A DNA stretch of 64,000 nt from Taenia hydatigena (lineage: Eukaryota; Platyhelminthes; Cestoda; Cyclophyllidea; Taeniidae). Numbering within the stretch: the first letter of the stretch is position 1; each line of letters starts with the position of its first letter. The notes below the pieces were generated by a model. That model was not told the DNA's origin and searched no databases. It was given only the letters and a program-made list of their open reading frames with translations. The DNA lies in the NCBI GenBank assembly GCA_036345935.2, contig JADWOT020001577.1:496001-560000 (forward strand), read 5' to 3'. Both the position numbers and the translations under genes were made by a program. Shown here piece after piece: positions 1 to 13,640 of this stretch.

Positions 1-762
1 TACGAAAAGTTGATCACTTCAGTCCAAGCGATGTGATGTGATATGCCACTAACTGTCAATATCTTGTCAGTCAGTTCGATCGTTAACCAAAGGATAAAAA
101 TGAAATTTTCTCTCGTATTGAAAATACCTACAATAATCTCAAGTCATCCATTAGCGTAAGGAGGTAATAATGTTACCGACGGCCATAAACAAGTGCAAAA
201 TACATGTCAGACAATTGTGACGTAGGGGTCGGTTAAGGAATCCGAGACGTCTCACTACAGCCACACAGTAATTATTCTACGTGGAATAAAATTGCATTGA
301 TAGCTACATTCAATTAGTGTATATATTATGCAAAAGGAAGAGGCGCAAAAAAATGCTCAATATCTCTATGTTTACCACTGTTTTACTACCAGACTTTAAA
401 ATATTTTTCTTATCAATAAATGAAATAATGCTTCACATTAATGATGTCTTGATCAGGAAATGCCAAGTTTAAACATAGGAACAGGAAGATAACATAATGA
501 GGCCCCGCACACCAGACAGCCCATCCTTGTAAGTAGCAATTAACCACGAATTGGTAACTAAAAGCTTCCAAAAGAATTGCATTTGTGCCTCTAATCGAAG
601 TGATCAGACATCCAATCATTTCCGATTGTAAATCCAAAAAGCTTGCAAATTTACGCACCACGAGGGGTCGTGTCGAACACCAAGTGCATTATCATCATAA
701 GTTTAAGTCCCCTTCTACCTCTGTTGACAATGGAATGTAAAGTTGGGCATCGGCCTTCCTCT

Positions 763-773
763 CCCCCCCCCCC
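763..773. repeat. Poly(C) run, 11 bases
   Basis: Uninterrupted C tract within a pyrimidine-rich segment. Confidence 0.95.
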
Positions 774-1693
774 TTCATTCCCTCCTGCAAATATTTGCTG
801 TATCTTTTTAATGTAGAGGTTGTCTAAAAATTTGGGGCTTAATAAAATATGAATTTGATTTACCTTTACAGCATTCGTGTTCGGGTTTGTGGTGCAGGAC
901 GATTAGATGGGCATTCAGTCCACGTAGTGGCTAAATTAATCGTCTCCTCCGTAGTCAAATCCAGGCAAACCTTCAAACTCGCCACTTCACAGTTGAATGA
1001 GCAGTCATTGTTTGTCTAAGTTACCTACCGCAGGGCATTATCAATTTGGCTCGGATCTAAGACCCAATCGATATCGATTAGTGAGCATAATTTGATAACC
1101 TGTCCTCATGTTGTTTATCGATTTCTTTGACAAACGCTCTAAAGCCATTGAAACGCACAATCAGGTGTGCGTTTGGAGGCCAGTAAGAAACGCTTCATTT
1201 TGCAAATTCAAACATCATCGAGAGCCTAGTTAAAAAAGTAAGTAAAACACTTAATTGATTGATTTGTCGCAAAGCTACATCCCTTAGGCATTGTAAAAGG
1301 TAAAATGCGAAGCGACTTTATGGGTATTTAATTCAGTGTAACAATCTTTTATATATGAGGCAATGTCAATTAGATCGAAAAATTTTTATGACCATAAAAA
1401 TGGAAGAGGATAGGTTTGCTTATGTAACTGGGATTGGTCACATTTTTGTGTAAGTCGATGGTAACTAATACAATTCTGTTTGAACAAAGATTTATTGCAG
1501 CAACAAATTTTTTCGCCTAAACTGCTCATTCAGAATAAGTTTGCCTCAATTCCAGAAAGATCCATTTTACTAGCGTAATACTTTGTTCGTTTGACTGCCG
1601 GTTTCGGTTACGGTCACTTGGGTGGTCATATTGCCCTAGCCGGGTGGGCTGACCTTCAGACCATGCCATTAGCCCAATACCTCTGCTGGCTGA

Positions 1694-1715
1694 ATATATA
1701 TATATATATATATAT
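1694..1715. repeat. (AT)11 microsatellite
   Basis: Perfect dinucleotide repeat. Confidence 0.95.
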
Positions 1716-4700
1716 GGATGCTGTCCGAGTACTATGCTTCATTTCGTCTTTAAAGAAGTCTCGGGACGCTGCAATAAGCTATTTTTACGTAGGAACAAAT
1801 AGCCAAGTCCCTTTTATAACTGCACAAACCGATTAGAGCACAGAGTTACGGCTTCAAGCAATATTTCCCCATTATTGATTAAACACGATATTCATGCTTA
1901 AATCCATGAGTTAATAATGAATTTCGCACCTTAAAACCGACTGCATCATCCAATCGTCCCAATATTTGTTGTTAATAGTAGCCAATCAAACTAAAGAACA
2001 TTAGCAGGGTTCGTAAAACGAACCAATGGAATGATCATTAATCTGTGCAACCACTGATCTCTCTCCTCATTGGCTAAGGCACTAATAGGATGTAAGGTAA
2101 ATTGTAGCAATTAAATTTCATTCTGATCACTTGTTTCTTTCCAATTCACCTGCTCATCCTCTAAGTAAAACACATTGCTACAGTCATGCTTCAAGTAAAT
2201 GTCACGCCAAAGCCACCCACAAAGCACATGGTTTTTTTCATAAGCGTGACTGTAGTAATGCTGACCTTTATAAGGGTCGGTAAAACCGTACCCTTTTTAC
2301 ATGCGCACGATTACCCTCAAAGAAAGCTTCAAAGCTGTTTCTGCAGTATGACACTTTCTTCGCCTGTATCCTAAGTTCTCCTCATCAGATCGACTTAAAA
2401 CTTTATAAAAAAACAATTTAAGGCTTTGCGTGTTGCTTTTGAATTTTTTGACGATTTGAACTTTCAGGATTGGTATTAAAGTCTCCATGACAGTGACACT
2501 TGTCTTGACAGCTGTGCCCAATCGCAAAACATTTGGGCTTGTCGTGGATTGACTACTTAATATTTTAGTCATCCAATTACTTCGATTCCGATCGGCCACC
2601 CCAGTTCGGTTGTCACGGTGGATGCAGCATTGACGACATCGGAAGTGGCTAAAGCATCGGCAATCTAGTTTCAATATTGGAACAGTTTGGTTTTTACAAT
2701 ATATCGTTCAGAGCCATGTTTATGATATTATTTTACCTACCTTATTGTACTGACATGTAAATTGAATTGCGGAAGAGCTTGACTTTAGATCGGTGACATT
2801 CAATTTTGAAGTGCGCAATATTCGTTTATGCTATATCGCGGATACCATGACTGCAGCATCTGAATACCATTTTTTTGCCAAAAAGATTACGTATTTTAAC
2901 TCAACGTGATGTTCGCTTCCTTTATCTCTTTTAGCAACCTTTGTTTTTGACTAAATAAAAATTACTATAAAGATGTTAAAGTCACGTCGTTTTGGTTTAG
3001 CTGATCAAAGTTCTCGTTTATTATTGTGACATATTTTGCATCCAACACATAAACTGGTTAAAAAAATAGCTTGCACGGGAAAGAGTAGTTACTTAGTCTT
3101 GTTTTTTGCACAAATATTACACCTTATTTGAAATACAAATTACTTATTCATCAATTATTAAAAAATAAATAGCCCTGGAGAATTCATGCCTGGATTTTTT
3201 TCAAGTAGTTCCCCATGAGATTTTTCTAGACATGGAGTAATTCTCCAAGCCATTCTTTCCTCCAAATATGCATTTGAGTGGCGAGCCACTTTATTAGTAA
3301 ATTTTAAAGTTTGCTCCAAAAATCCACAGCCAATAATACACAGACCACAAGTAAATATCGACCTTTTTTATTGATTTTAACTAATGTTATTCGATTCATT
3401 AATACACAAAATAGCAGATTTTGGACCGTAAGGTGTCAAAAATGGCTTACCTTAAGCATCAAAAACGAGAACAAAAGGCTTACATTTTACGGTATTTCAA
3501 AGTTCAGTCGTGGCCTAAAAATGCCTTGTTAAGGATTTATGACAATTGCTACAGAAACATTAAAAAAGGGGAAAACAAAGTGATAGATAAGGGATTAAAC
3601 TTGTTTGGTACAAACAAAACCAGTGCAGCGATGTGGAATAAAAAGTAAGTCTAACGTGCACTGCTTACGGTACTATTTGCACTGATACTCATGGAAAAAG
3701 TAAAATAAGCTGTTAATTGTGCCATGTGCATCACTGTTCGCGTTCTAGATGGTCACATTGACATGTTGGTGCCTAATGATCTGCTTGAATAGCCTTGAAA
3801 GTCTAGACGCCATCGCCACTAAGCCCAAGCAGCGCGATCCACCCACGGGCAAGATTTACACCCCTTTCTTTTGAAGAAGCACAAAACTCTAACTCCTTGG
3901 ACCACGCAGCTGTGGCCACCGATCAGTGGTTTAATTCCACTAGAAGGCGCAACCACCCATTTTCCATCTCCATCCGGAACGCAGGCCTTTTTTGCTTCAC
4001 AATGGATGTGTGAGTGTGATTCACACTTAAATGCAAAAAGTCGGTCCATATATCAGACCAAAAGGCGTGTGTTCTAAAATAGGCAACGCGGTCTCTCCAT
4101 CCTGTGCTATTCCCACTAACGCCTAACGAGTCCACGAGGTGTGTAACAAATGTGTATCCTTTGCCGACGAAAAGGCCAGATAAATTTCGCTCCAAGTTGC
4201 CTCTATGGTCTTCTTGGAGCGACTCGTTTTGGCTGCATTTTTGGTGCTATCAAAGTGACCAATGGGAGGCCGGCGGCTCCTCTCCTTACCATATTGATTG
4301 GGTGATTGATTGCCCTATCAGCATAGACTCATGCATCGAGGCTGTTGCCACCGTAACCCATTAGGAGGCGGTGACGCTGACTTGTCATGCGTTAGCCATA
4401 TTATCGTATGGGTTGGGACGCATTTGATTTCTTACAACATCAATCTTAACTTCTTTTTAACTGGCAACTTTAACGCCAATTCATTTACTCACATGAAACA
4501 AATTATTCAGCATCGTGAGTAGAAAAACATTAATAAATTCATTTATTGCTGTTTTGCTCTTAGAGGTCCAAAACATTGGCTGTCCGATGATTAATGGAAG
4601 TTTCTTTGTTTCCATTTAATTTCCAACCCCTGTTTTAATAAATAACTTTATTTGTAAGTGGATGCTGTGCTGTGAACCATAGCCAAAATACATGTTTTTT

Positions 4701-6287
4701 GTAATCCCACATATGCACCCTAGTGTCAAGCCCCAAAATTTTCATCATTTTGCTAATTTAAGCACAATAACTATGTAAATTGCAGAAGTAGAGGGAACTA
4801 AAGTTCTGATTCAACTGATACACGGCAACAGTAGTAGTAATAGTAGCAGCAGCAGCGTTCTCCGGAAGTTGATAAACATGATGACAGTAGAATTTCACTT
4901 CCTGTTTTAATTGACTTGAACAAGAGGAGTATAAAGGAGGAGGAGGTGAAGGATGAGGAGCCGATAATCATTTTTTGTCCCTCTAGACAGCAACAACACC
5001 AGCTTAGGAGGGGTCATTGCGTTCCCTTTTTCTGCTTGAGCTCTTACTACCGGATTACACATTTGAGGAACCGACCTCTTGATTAGCGGTCAATCAACGC
5101 TGACTGGCACCGCAAATGGCATTACGATTGAAAAGCAGTGGACGGAAATCCTTCACTGCTTTGTCTGTTTTGAGGAAAGGTAACCAACATAAATCAAGTA
5201 TGATCTCTTGGAGAGCAAGAAAAGCAATAAGTTAAGCCTTTTAGCCAATTTCTAAAAATCCATTTGTCCATTGAGGCTAAAATGATTTGGTGCGAGGAAG
5301 TGTTGGTGCCGTGCAGTCAAGAAGTGACATTTATACTGCAGTATTTGTAAGCACTACTTTTAGTCCAAAATTTTACTGTCAGGTGCGCCCTCGGATGGTC
5401 AATTTCATCTAAGGAGGAGGGAGGAGAGGAGGAGGCAGAAGTCGGCGGGGTGGGGTAGATGAGTGGAGCATAAAATTGCCTGCAAAAGCGATCACTTTGC
5501 ACTCATAAACAGTCGTTCGGATGGCTCTCCAAATGTCAGCCCTCGTCAGCTGTCGTTGGGAGTCTGCTGAGAACTGTGTTTTACCGCAGTGGAGCAAAAA
5601 TACAATCTTTTAAATCAGTCCTTCTGATTGCTGTCATCTGGCTAATGCGAAAACAGCAGTAATGGGACGCTGGAGATCCACGCATCACCCAAGCAGCCAA
5701 TTTAGATGGCTTGTTGTTCAAATTCTTATGCACTTAGGAAACAATTTGGCTAAGATACGAATGTTCTGCTAAATTCGCATATTCCCTTGACACCTTCTTT
5801 TCGATCGGCAACACATGCGCACTCACGCACGCAAATGCGAAAAGCAATAACTAATAGGCAGAATCGCGTAATAACTCATTTTTTTCCTTGTACCTTTTTA
5901 AGGGGCGGAGAGAGGAGGTGGTGGCATAACTTTAGAGGAGGCATCTTTGATACATTTAGTGACAAGTGTTGTTTAACTCATAATAGCAACCCCATTCCCA
6001 GCCACGCAGAACTAACTCGAACCCAAAATCGCCTTCTGCTCGTTTGTCCCTCTAAAAGGATTATCATTGCCAAGCAAATTTGGAGGTCTGGTGCCATCAT
6101 TGTTACAGGCAATTGGCTTAGCTACCAATGTTAATTACTGCAGTCAGCAGGGTTGTTTATTTTAAAATTACCCATATAGGTAGCAACGTGGGCCGTTTTT
6201 TGGAGACTTCGAACAGGCAAAAAGTTAGTAAAGAAAACGACTACTTCACCGTTACCCCTTTTCTTTCACCACATTTGTGCTTATTCC

Positions 6288-6302
6288 ACCAATCTGATTG
6301 GT
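6288..6302. repeat. CCAAT palindrome
   Basis: ACCAATC and GATTGGT arms around one base. Confidence 0.85.
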
Positions 6303-6502
6303 CAGTTGAGTCATGCTTCCTCTTATTTCTCTTTCAAAGGGGTGATAAGGTAGCCTCTAAGTCATCATTAATATGTTTTAAGGCTTAAAATCGTATCAGC
6401 ATGCCATAGAAGCTTAAACACAAGTGTCAGGTCCAATTCATAAAATCCGCATCCAATGATAAGGGCTTACCTCTGTTCGTGGATTTTTCGCCCAACAGAA
6501 GT

Positions 6503-6513
6503 GGGGGGGGGGG
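6503..6513. repeat. Poly(G) run, 11 bases
   Basis: Uninterrupted G tract. Confidence 0.95.
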
Positions 6514-6865
6514 TTCGGAAAACAAACGCCACGCGTCCAAACCATTCATCTACGGGAAGAAAGAATGCTGATGGTAGACAGTTTTGAACGGCCAGCGAGT
6601 CTTACACATGCCCTCCTCTATTATGACTTTAAATAATTATATCTTGACCAGTTGCATTGATGCCTCCCAGTTACCTATGGCATGATTAGTATTCTAGCAT
6701 AACAAAAAGCTGGCACACAAAATCGGCCCCGCATGGCTTTAACAAAAAAGGGGTGTCCGAGTAAATTATGTCCAGTAGAGAAACGCCTCCTTGCCACAAG
6801 GATATTAAATGGCAACATTTATTTTAATTAAGCCTTCCAAATACATCCAGTATATATATCCCATG

Positions 6866-6892
6866 TCTCTCTCTCTCTCACACACACACACA
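6866..6892. repeat. Compound (TC)n(CA)n microsatellite
   Basis: (TC)7 runs directly into (CA)7. Confidence 0.95.
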
Positions 6893-9800
6893 GAAAATGC
6901 GGTGAATTACGAGACGTCCGCTTCCCCCTAAGTAGGGGAGTGGAGTGTCGGCGGAAAGGAGAGAAAGGGGGCGGGGGGAGAGGGCTACATCAAAGCACGC
7001 GGACGATTTTCTGCAAACCATCATATTTCACTCCATTTGCATGCCTATAATGCGATCCAAGGGTGTTGACTGACTTATCGTGACTGCATTGGAGGCTCGG
7101 GTACACGAGGATGGTTAAGTCTACCGATTGAGGAAAACAGAATTAAGAGTACATTCGGACACATTGGATTTACACTTTATATCCCCCCCTACACTTGCAA
7201 GAAATACAGATAATTGAGCCTCTAGCATTTCTATAAATAACACTACGACATTTTTTGGCACATCAGATAGCCGCCTTGAATCGATTTATGCTTTTATTAA
7301 ACACTTCTAGCCTGCGCTTGGATGTGGTTAACTTCACAGCCGGAGCAATCAGCGGTAGACAAAGGCTTCAGGTCCGATGGGTGTAAGTAAACAGCATACG
7401 CCTTACGCGACTAATGGAAGGTGTCGGAGACACAGGGTGGTTCAAATGCCCTGTGTTTATAGCTTTTGATTGACCTTGTGCCTATAGGGCGCATCGAAGC
7501 ATAGTTGACCAATTGAGACCCAATAGATGCAAGTGTGACGTTCTCGAATTCCTAGGAGAGCAAAAGCTTCCAGGAAATGAACACAGGATTGCAGACACCC
7601 CAAGCCGTTATTTGTATGGCCAAGGAATGACAATCTTCTCTCAACGAAGATGGACAGGTAGTAGCCAATTAATTAGTGCTTTGGAGGGTTAGTGGTACCT
7701 CCGTATAACATCAGTTCAAAAAAAAGAGTGAATTAAACATACATAGGCACATCTACCATAACTCATTAATAATTTTTCTCCTCCACTCGCAGATCCTGAG
7801 GTTTGCGCCGCCAGTAATTAGTGGAGCATTTCACCATCACAAATGCAACATCTACACTCCTAATAATGACGGTAATAATTAGGATGTGCTGAGTTTAATT
7901 AGTCTAGTCCATGTAGTTAAAAGAAGATACTTTCCATACCATTTTTTCTTGGCAAAAATTGACATTGTCAGCAAACAGTTTAGAGTCCAGTTGGTAATCT
8001 GCAGTGTTCTTGACTCGGTTTTCAACTGCAATGTCGGATCAGAGCTCGCCACCTATGTTAGCAAGATATTTCTCTCACTTAATTTTCCAAATTAAAGCAA
8101 ACAAACAGCGTATTTTGTTACTCATCAAAGGAAGCAAGAGGCTTAAATGAGTTTTGTTTGCTTAATAATCAGTGAGAATTGTGTGGCTGTCGATCAGTTT
8201 TACCGCTGCATGGCAGCTTGTGGTCTGTAACCCAACCTGGGACAATGCGTTCCGCATCAGTAAAATTATAAAATGAAGTGAAAACGATACAAATGACATT
8301 CTGACAACACCCATCATTCACTTTACCACAGAAATCCACTTTCAAAATCCTAAACAAAATTGAAGTCTCATAATAATTTATGAGTTTTGGACATCGATGC
8401 GTGCGCACATCCTTCCAAGATGCTACTTTAGTCTGTTTTCTCCATCAACATCAACATCAACAACGTCTGTCAAAGAACTGCCAAAATAGGACGGTGGCTA
8501 GGACGTCAGTGACTATATCAAAAGGTAAGCGCGTCTACTCCCTGATCAGTAAAACAAGTTATTTTGATTGCTCCTTTGTCTGGATTGAATAACAACAAAT
8601 CGTCTCATGCATAAAAAAGTTGTGCAATTATAATTGCAAATTTACGATCTCCATTTTAAAGACGAGAGTGCTACTGGGAGTGCGTCTCATGAAAGAAAAT
8701 GTTGAATTCCTCTTCTGGAAGATTTTCGATAGCCAAATTCAGGGTCGATCAATGTCCTGGTCCTTGAATTAGAAGGTCGTAAAAAAATGCATCGGACCAA
8801 TTCAGAGAGCCCGATTAGGACATTGCTTGTTCAATCTGTAATTACAGTTGGAATTCGCAACATGCCAAAGTCAGCTTTATAAAGAATATCGAATTTTGGG
8901 TAAAGAAGGGAGATTCGTACAGCCAAACTAATACAAGCATCGATGAATACAAGATGCTTCATTCTCTGGGAGATACCCCAAAGAAAATTCCGTCTTTAAA
9001 CAACGCTGACTTGACTTAGGCTAAAATGAATCAAATTTAATTCACTCAAATAAATTATGGCTCTAATTCAATCATCACAACACATAGAAAGCGTCATGAT
9101 GGGTGGTTTTCATTGGACCTCCTCATACAAACACCTTCGACTTTCTTTCTAGCCTGACGTGTTTTGGACAGTGAAATAGAAGGAGAAGGTGACAGAAGAT
9201 AGTGGGTACTTGGGTGGGCACGATGCTTACATGCCTAGGCAGAAAGGAAGAGCTGGAGGGGCTATTTATCACGATTAAACTCCGCGCTGATTGCATACAT
9301 CGGTGAAATTAGGGCAACGCAAAGCGATTTGGCTAAAAATTGATGTCTTCTTAACTTGCATGCGATTAATTTGACCAGATGTCAAATGCTAGTCAAATCT
9401 AGAATGAAAAATATTTAAGGAAAAAGAATTTCATACCATAGCACCAAATTACACACAAACTGATCTGCAAATTTCCCAAACTAATAGCGTGGAGTTTTCA
9501 GTGAGGATTTTGCGGCGTCCTAACCATCTCATATCAACCTGGCTGTGAGCATTTAGATGACGGACGTGACTGCCAACTACTAATCAAGAGAGCAGCTTAG
9601 AGGCACAGTGAAAATCTGGCTCTGATAAATCGACCAATTTAAAACCTCTCAAAACTGTTACCACTTCGTACGTTGTTAAGGTTAACACATAATTAACCAC
9701 ACAGCAAATAAGATCATGTCGAAGGTAGAACTCGATCTTAGAAGAAAAAGAGGATGACGATATGTTGAAATCTACAAAACCTTACATATTGTCACGAAAC

Positions 9801-11633
9801 TCGACCTCCATTTTGATATGTCAACCGGTTTTGCGGCTTGAGGAGATAGGACATCGAAGGCCACATTTCTCATCCTCAAGGAAAGAAGTTCTTAACGGAA
9901 TCCATAGATTCAGTTGTTTTATTTTCCGCCAAGTACAAATGTCCAATTGGACCTGGATTATCCACAGTATTTTAAAAGGAAGCGATGCTTAATTCGGTGT
10001 TAAGTGGTACCCGAAAGTCACATTAACGGTTAAATTAGATTAATGAATAGTTCAACAATGAAATTTTGGAAGAGGAATCTTTTTACTGTTAAAACCGGAT
10101 GAAGTTAAAAGAATTGTCTGCATTTCCACGCGAATTTGCGGAATTCCAGCCTCGGTGTCCCTAAAAAAGAATTCTGCTAATGGAACTGCATGGATTATAA
10201 ATGAGAAAGGAAAAGCTTTCCACTTTACTCACATGTCATAAATAAGGGGTGCAATTTTCCTCTAAAACGGTTTTAAAGCAATTTTCTCCTTTCAGTGCAT
10301 TCACTTTAGGCGAAAATGGACCGACAAAACCCTTTAAACCGATCGGTATCGAAAAAGATGTCCATTTGTGGAGGGAAGCGGTAGAATTGATTGCGATGAA
10401 AGCCCGCGACTAAGTCCACAATGCCTGTACATACCATTCATGTCATGTGTATGCAACCTCGACAATTCATGAATTTTAGAGGTTTGCTTCTCTAAAAGGA
10501 AACAGAAAGGGATGACAATGACTACTCTCCTAAATATGTAGTAAAGAGGTACAAAACGATCATATTATTATCAATCGGCAATTAATATAGACCACTCACT
10601 CACCAATTCAACCTTGATTTGCAAGATTGTAAGGAGGGAGGAGATCAGGAAAACCGATTAAATGACACGGAGTCTGAAGCGGAAGAGAAATTTCATTCAA
10701 AGTCAAATGAGCTGAGCATAACCTGCTGCTCAAATCATTACATAGGGTGTGTTTTATTACCAGGTTGTAACCTAATCATCAGATCTGTGTTAATAAAAAC
10801 GGCCTACTAATTTATGAGATGTATAATGATAATATAGTGTGCCTAGAAAAAAAACGAGTATTTGTGAAACAGCGTGGATCATAAAGTGGGAGATAAAAGT
10901 TCAAGGTCGACAAAATTACTCCACTACATGGGTGTAAAGCGATAATAAAAACACTCCTGAAATACCGTACACTTTCTTCAGCTTACCATCTATTACAAAC
11001 TGTGCCACGACCTCATTTTGAAATTCCGGACGCTAATTCCAGCAGTCAAATCTGTAATTAACCTGATATTAAGGAATTAATTTGGCTACTTGTTTGGCTC
11101 TTGGTTTTGAGAAGGGAAGCACTTAGGTGCTCTGCTCCTGGATCAGACCCTGCTGTAAGTCGGCGGCGTTTAAAATCTGCCCTCATGTTCAAGTGAGTCT
11201 CAGAGTGCTGCAGTTAAGAGGCAAACATTATTAAGATATTTAAATGTAATAAGTTTTAGTTTATTTGTCAAGAGGACAGTCTGTGAAAGTAAAAATAATT
11301 AGAAATTAATCATTGAAACAATAAAAATTGAAAAATAACATTGCTCTGACTCAAGGATTTGACAGAAACCAACTGCAAAGAGTGAGTTTGGTGTGCCCTA
11401 GAGAAGACCCTACCTCGAGTATTCATTAAACAATCGATCAATGCACTGACCTGATTTTCGCTCAAGACACACCAATCAGGGAGCTACGCCATTGATCGAT
11501 CGATAGCAACCAGGCTGTGCGTTCAGTGATAATGTAATTAAGGTGAAATTTTTACATCCTTACTATGTATTTCTTGCCTCCGGGGATGAGGAGCTGTTAT
11601 TTTTTATGGTTATGGTAAAAAAAAAGAACTTTT

Positions 11634-11653
11634 GTACGTACCTAGGTACGTAC
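11634..11653. repeat. 20-bp perfect palindrome
   Basis: GTACGTACCTAGGTACGTAC is its own reverse complement and is preceded by an A-run. Confidence 0.95.
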
Positions 11654-11962
11654 CTTTATCTAAAATCATTGCGCCGACTCGGGTTCACAATGAATGATGA
11701 TTAAAATGGAAAAAGCTATACTCCAATTTTTTCGCGCCGATTGGGTGCGCAGATGAGTGAAACAAAGTTTGTTGGACAGAGAAGGGTGGGTGAGCAGAAG
11801 AGACCAGGGTCTTCCAAGGGGTTAAGCTGAGAGATGGATATGAGTGATAAGCAAGCGGCTGCTAACTGCGCACTTCCAGGAGTAGTGGTATTTTGATGCT
11901 TCAAACGCGCAAAACAAGGGGACAAAGGGCGAAGCAAGTGAGGTGAGCTGGAGGCGGAGGTT

Positions 11963-11983
11963 AGGAGGAGGAGGAGGAGGAGG
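11963..11983. repeat. (AGG)7 microsatellite
   Basis: Perfect trinucleotide repeat in a purine-rich segment. Confidence 0.95.
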
Positions 11984-13136
11984 ACAAAATTTCGCATCAT
12001 ACTTTTTGTCTGCCTGCTTGCCTGCCTCAGCGGATGTCTGTGAATAGAGTAAAAATGTGCGTGTGGGACGGGCTTATCTATTCAGCCCAATCACTAAAAA
12101 AATCTACTACACCGTTCAAATTTGATCCGATCAGAAATTTTGCTAATTTAACTTATCTGCAATAATTATGTCATAAGGAGTTGTGTCACAACATCAACGT
12201 TTGTTTGAATTGAGGGGCTAATCACTCACCGAGAGACTCGGTTTACGTCTTGGTGAACGTGGCGTTTTATTAATGTATAACCTTCTGTAAATCGTCACCA
12301 TCGCCTTACCTTGCCCTCAAGGGGAACTGGATCGCTAAAGATTATTTTCCTGTTAAAGTAGGTAATGAACTTAATGATTTACTGAAGGATATCGAGTTGT
12401 GCGGATCCTATCGTCTCCACGATGGGGCTAGTAGTTCTGCTGCTAGCAGTAGTTCCCTTACCTCTAAAGTCTTAATGATTGTTGACAATTAAGAAGCCTA
12501 ACCGAGTCAGTTAGAAAGTGATTTTCTCATCCACAACCTCTGAATAATCATCAGTTACAGGGCTGGAGCAAATGGAAATCGCTCCTTTAGGCTGTCTGGG
12601 CTCATGAGGAAAGGCCTTTCAGGTTCGAAGGCCTTACACCTCCTTCATTCCTCGCTTGCAGTATTAAACTTTCTGAGTTAACTCGGTTCTAATCAGATCT
12701 TAGACCTGAATGTGAAAAACCGCCTTGATTAAAGCCACCTAAATGAAACCTCTTTAACCGCCAAAGTGAATTTTGATGCACCTTACTAATTAACGCCTTG
12801 GCAGTCGTCAATAAGTTGTCAACAAAATCATGTTTTACAGTTGATTCAATAGACAATAGAAACTAGGAGGTCTTGCGGCCCTCCTTCCGCCACTTCCAAC
12901 ATCAACAAGAGCTGCTATCTACGGTTGTATTTTGTGATTACGTGATGAAAGCACAATTTTTTTCATAAACTAAATCTACCTTTCTGACCCAAATTCCCAA
13001 CATCAGTTCTTTCTGCTACCTTCAGGAAAGCAAATGAGCAGGCCGTTGCATTGTAATGTTTTTTCCTAACTTTAAACTATTTGCCAAACTGGCCAGATGT
13101 CCTACAATGAGCTAGTTATATGTTTAACTCTCAATT

Positions 13137-13640
13137 TTGGCAGGAGGGGACCACTCATGGTCCCCACCATTGAACGGTCTTGTCTCCGGCCATGTCAGTA
13201 CTGTACCGCCTGAGTACTACGCTGTCCTTTGCCTCCCGGGGAGTTCTGGGACACTGCATTGGTGGCGGCGGAAAGCGAACCCAGTCTTGAAAGACGACCA
13301 CTCTGACGTCTATTGCTGGGTGATAAACCTTGGTGCATATTTTGAAGGTGAAGAAAGTGCAACGGTCCCCAGTGAAAGGATTGAAAATGGGGTCTACCCT
13401 TCAGTAACGTCCTAGTTCCGTGATGTACAGGAATGCGGCACTGGACGTTAACCATCTGGAAAAGTTCACTACGAAGCTGTCTACGGTACCCGTATAATAA
13501 TGTCAATTAGGTGAACATGTGAAACGGCCTCTTTTACTTCTAGACCAGCTGGATAGAACCTAGGCGGGTGTGTTTGAACAGCACTGAAGTGAGAAGAAGT
13601 AGCAAGTAAGAGTAGATGCGAGCCCTTACCTCCGTCCCAG
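13137..13640 (-). repeat. Dispersed repeat family A, copy 1
   Basis: The reverse complement aligns with copies 2 and 3 block by block. The blocks are CACCCAGCAATAGACGT near 13,310, CGCTTTCCGCCGCCACCAAT near 13,270, TACTGACATGGCCGGA near 13,195, and GACAGCTTCGTA near 13,475. Copies are strongly diverged and carry no shared ORF, so this looks like an old non-autonomous element of unknown class. Confidence 0.55.

Larger units (their letters stand above)
1..11633. other. Non-coding stretch, no gene seen
   Basis: Both strands carry only short ORFs without recognisable domains or codon structure. The stretch is AT-rich with many TAATTA-like strings. It holds an 11-base C run (763-773), an (AT)11 tract (1,694-1,715), an 11-base G run (6,503-6,513), a TC/CA compound microsatellite (6,866-6,892), purine-rich GGA clusters near 4.93 and 5.42 kb, and a CCAAT palindrome at 6,288-6,302. 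Confidence 0.6.
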
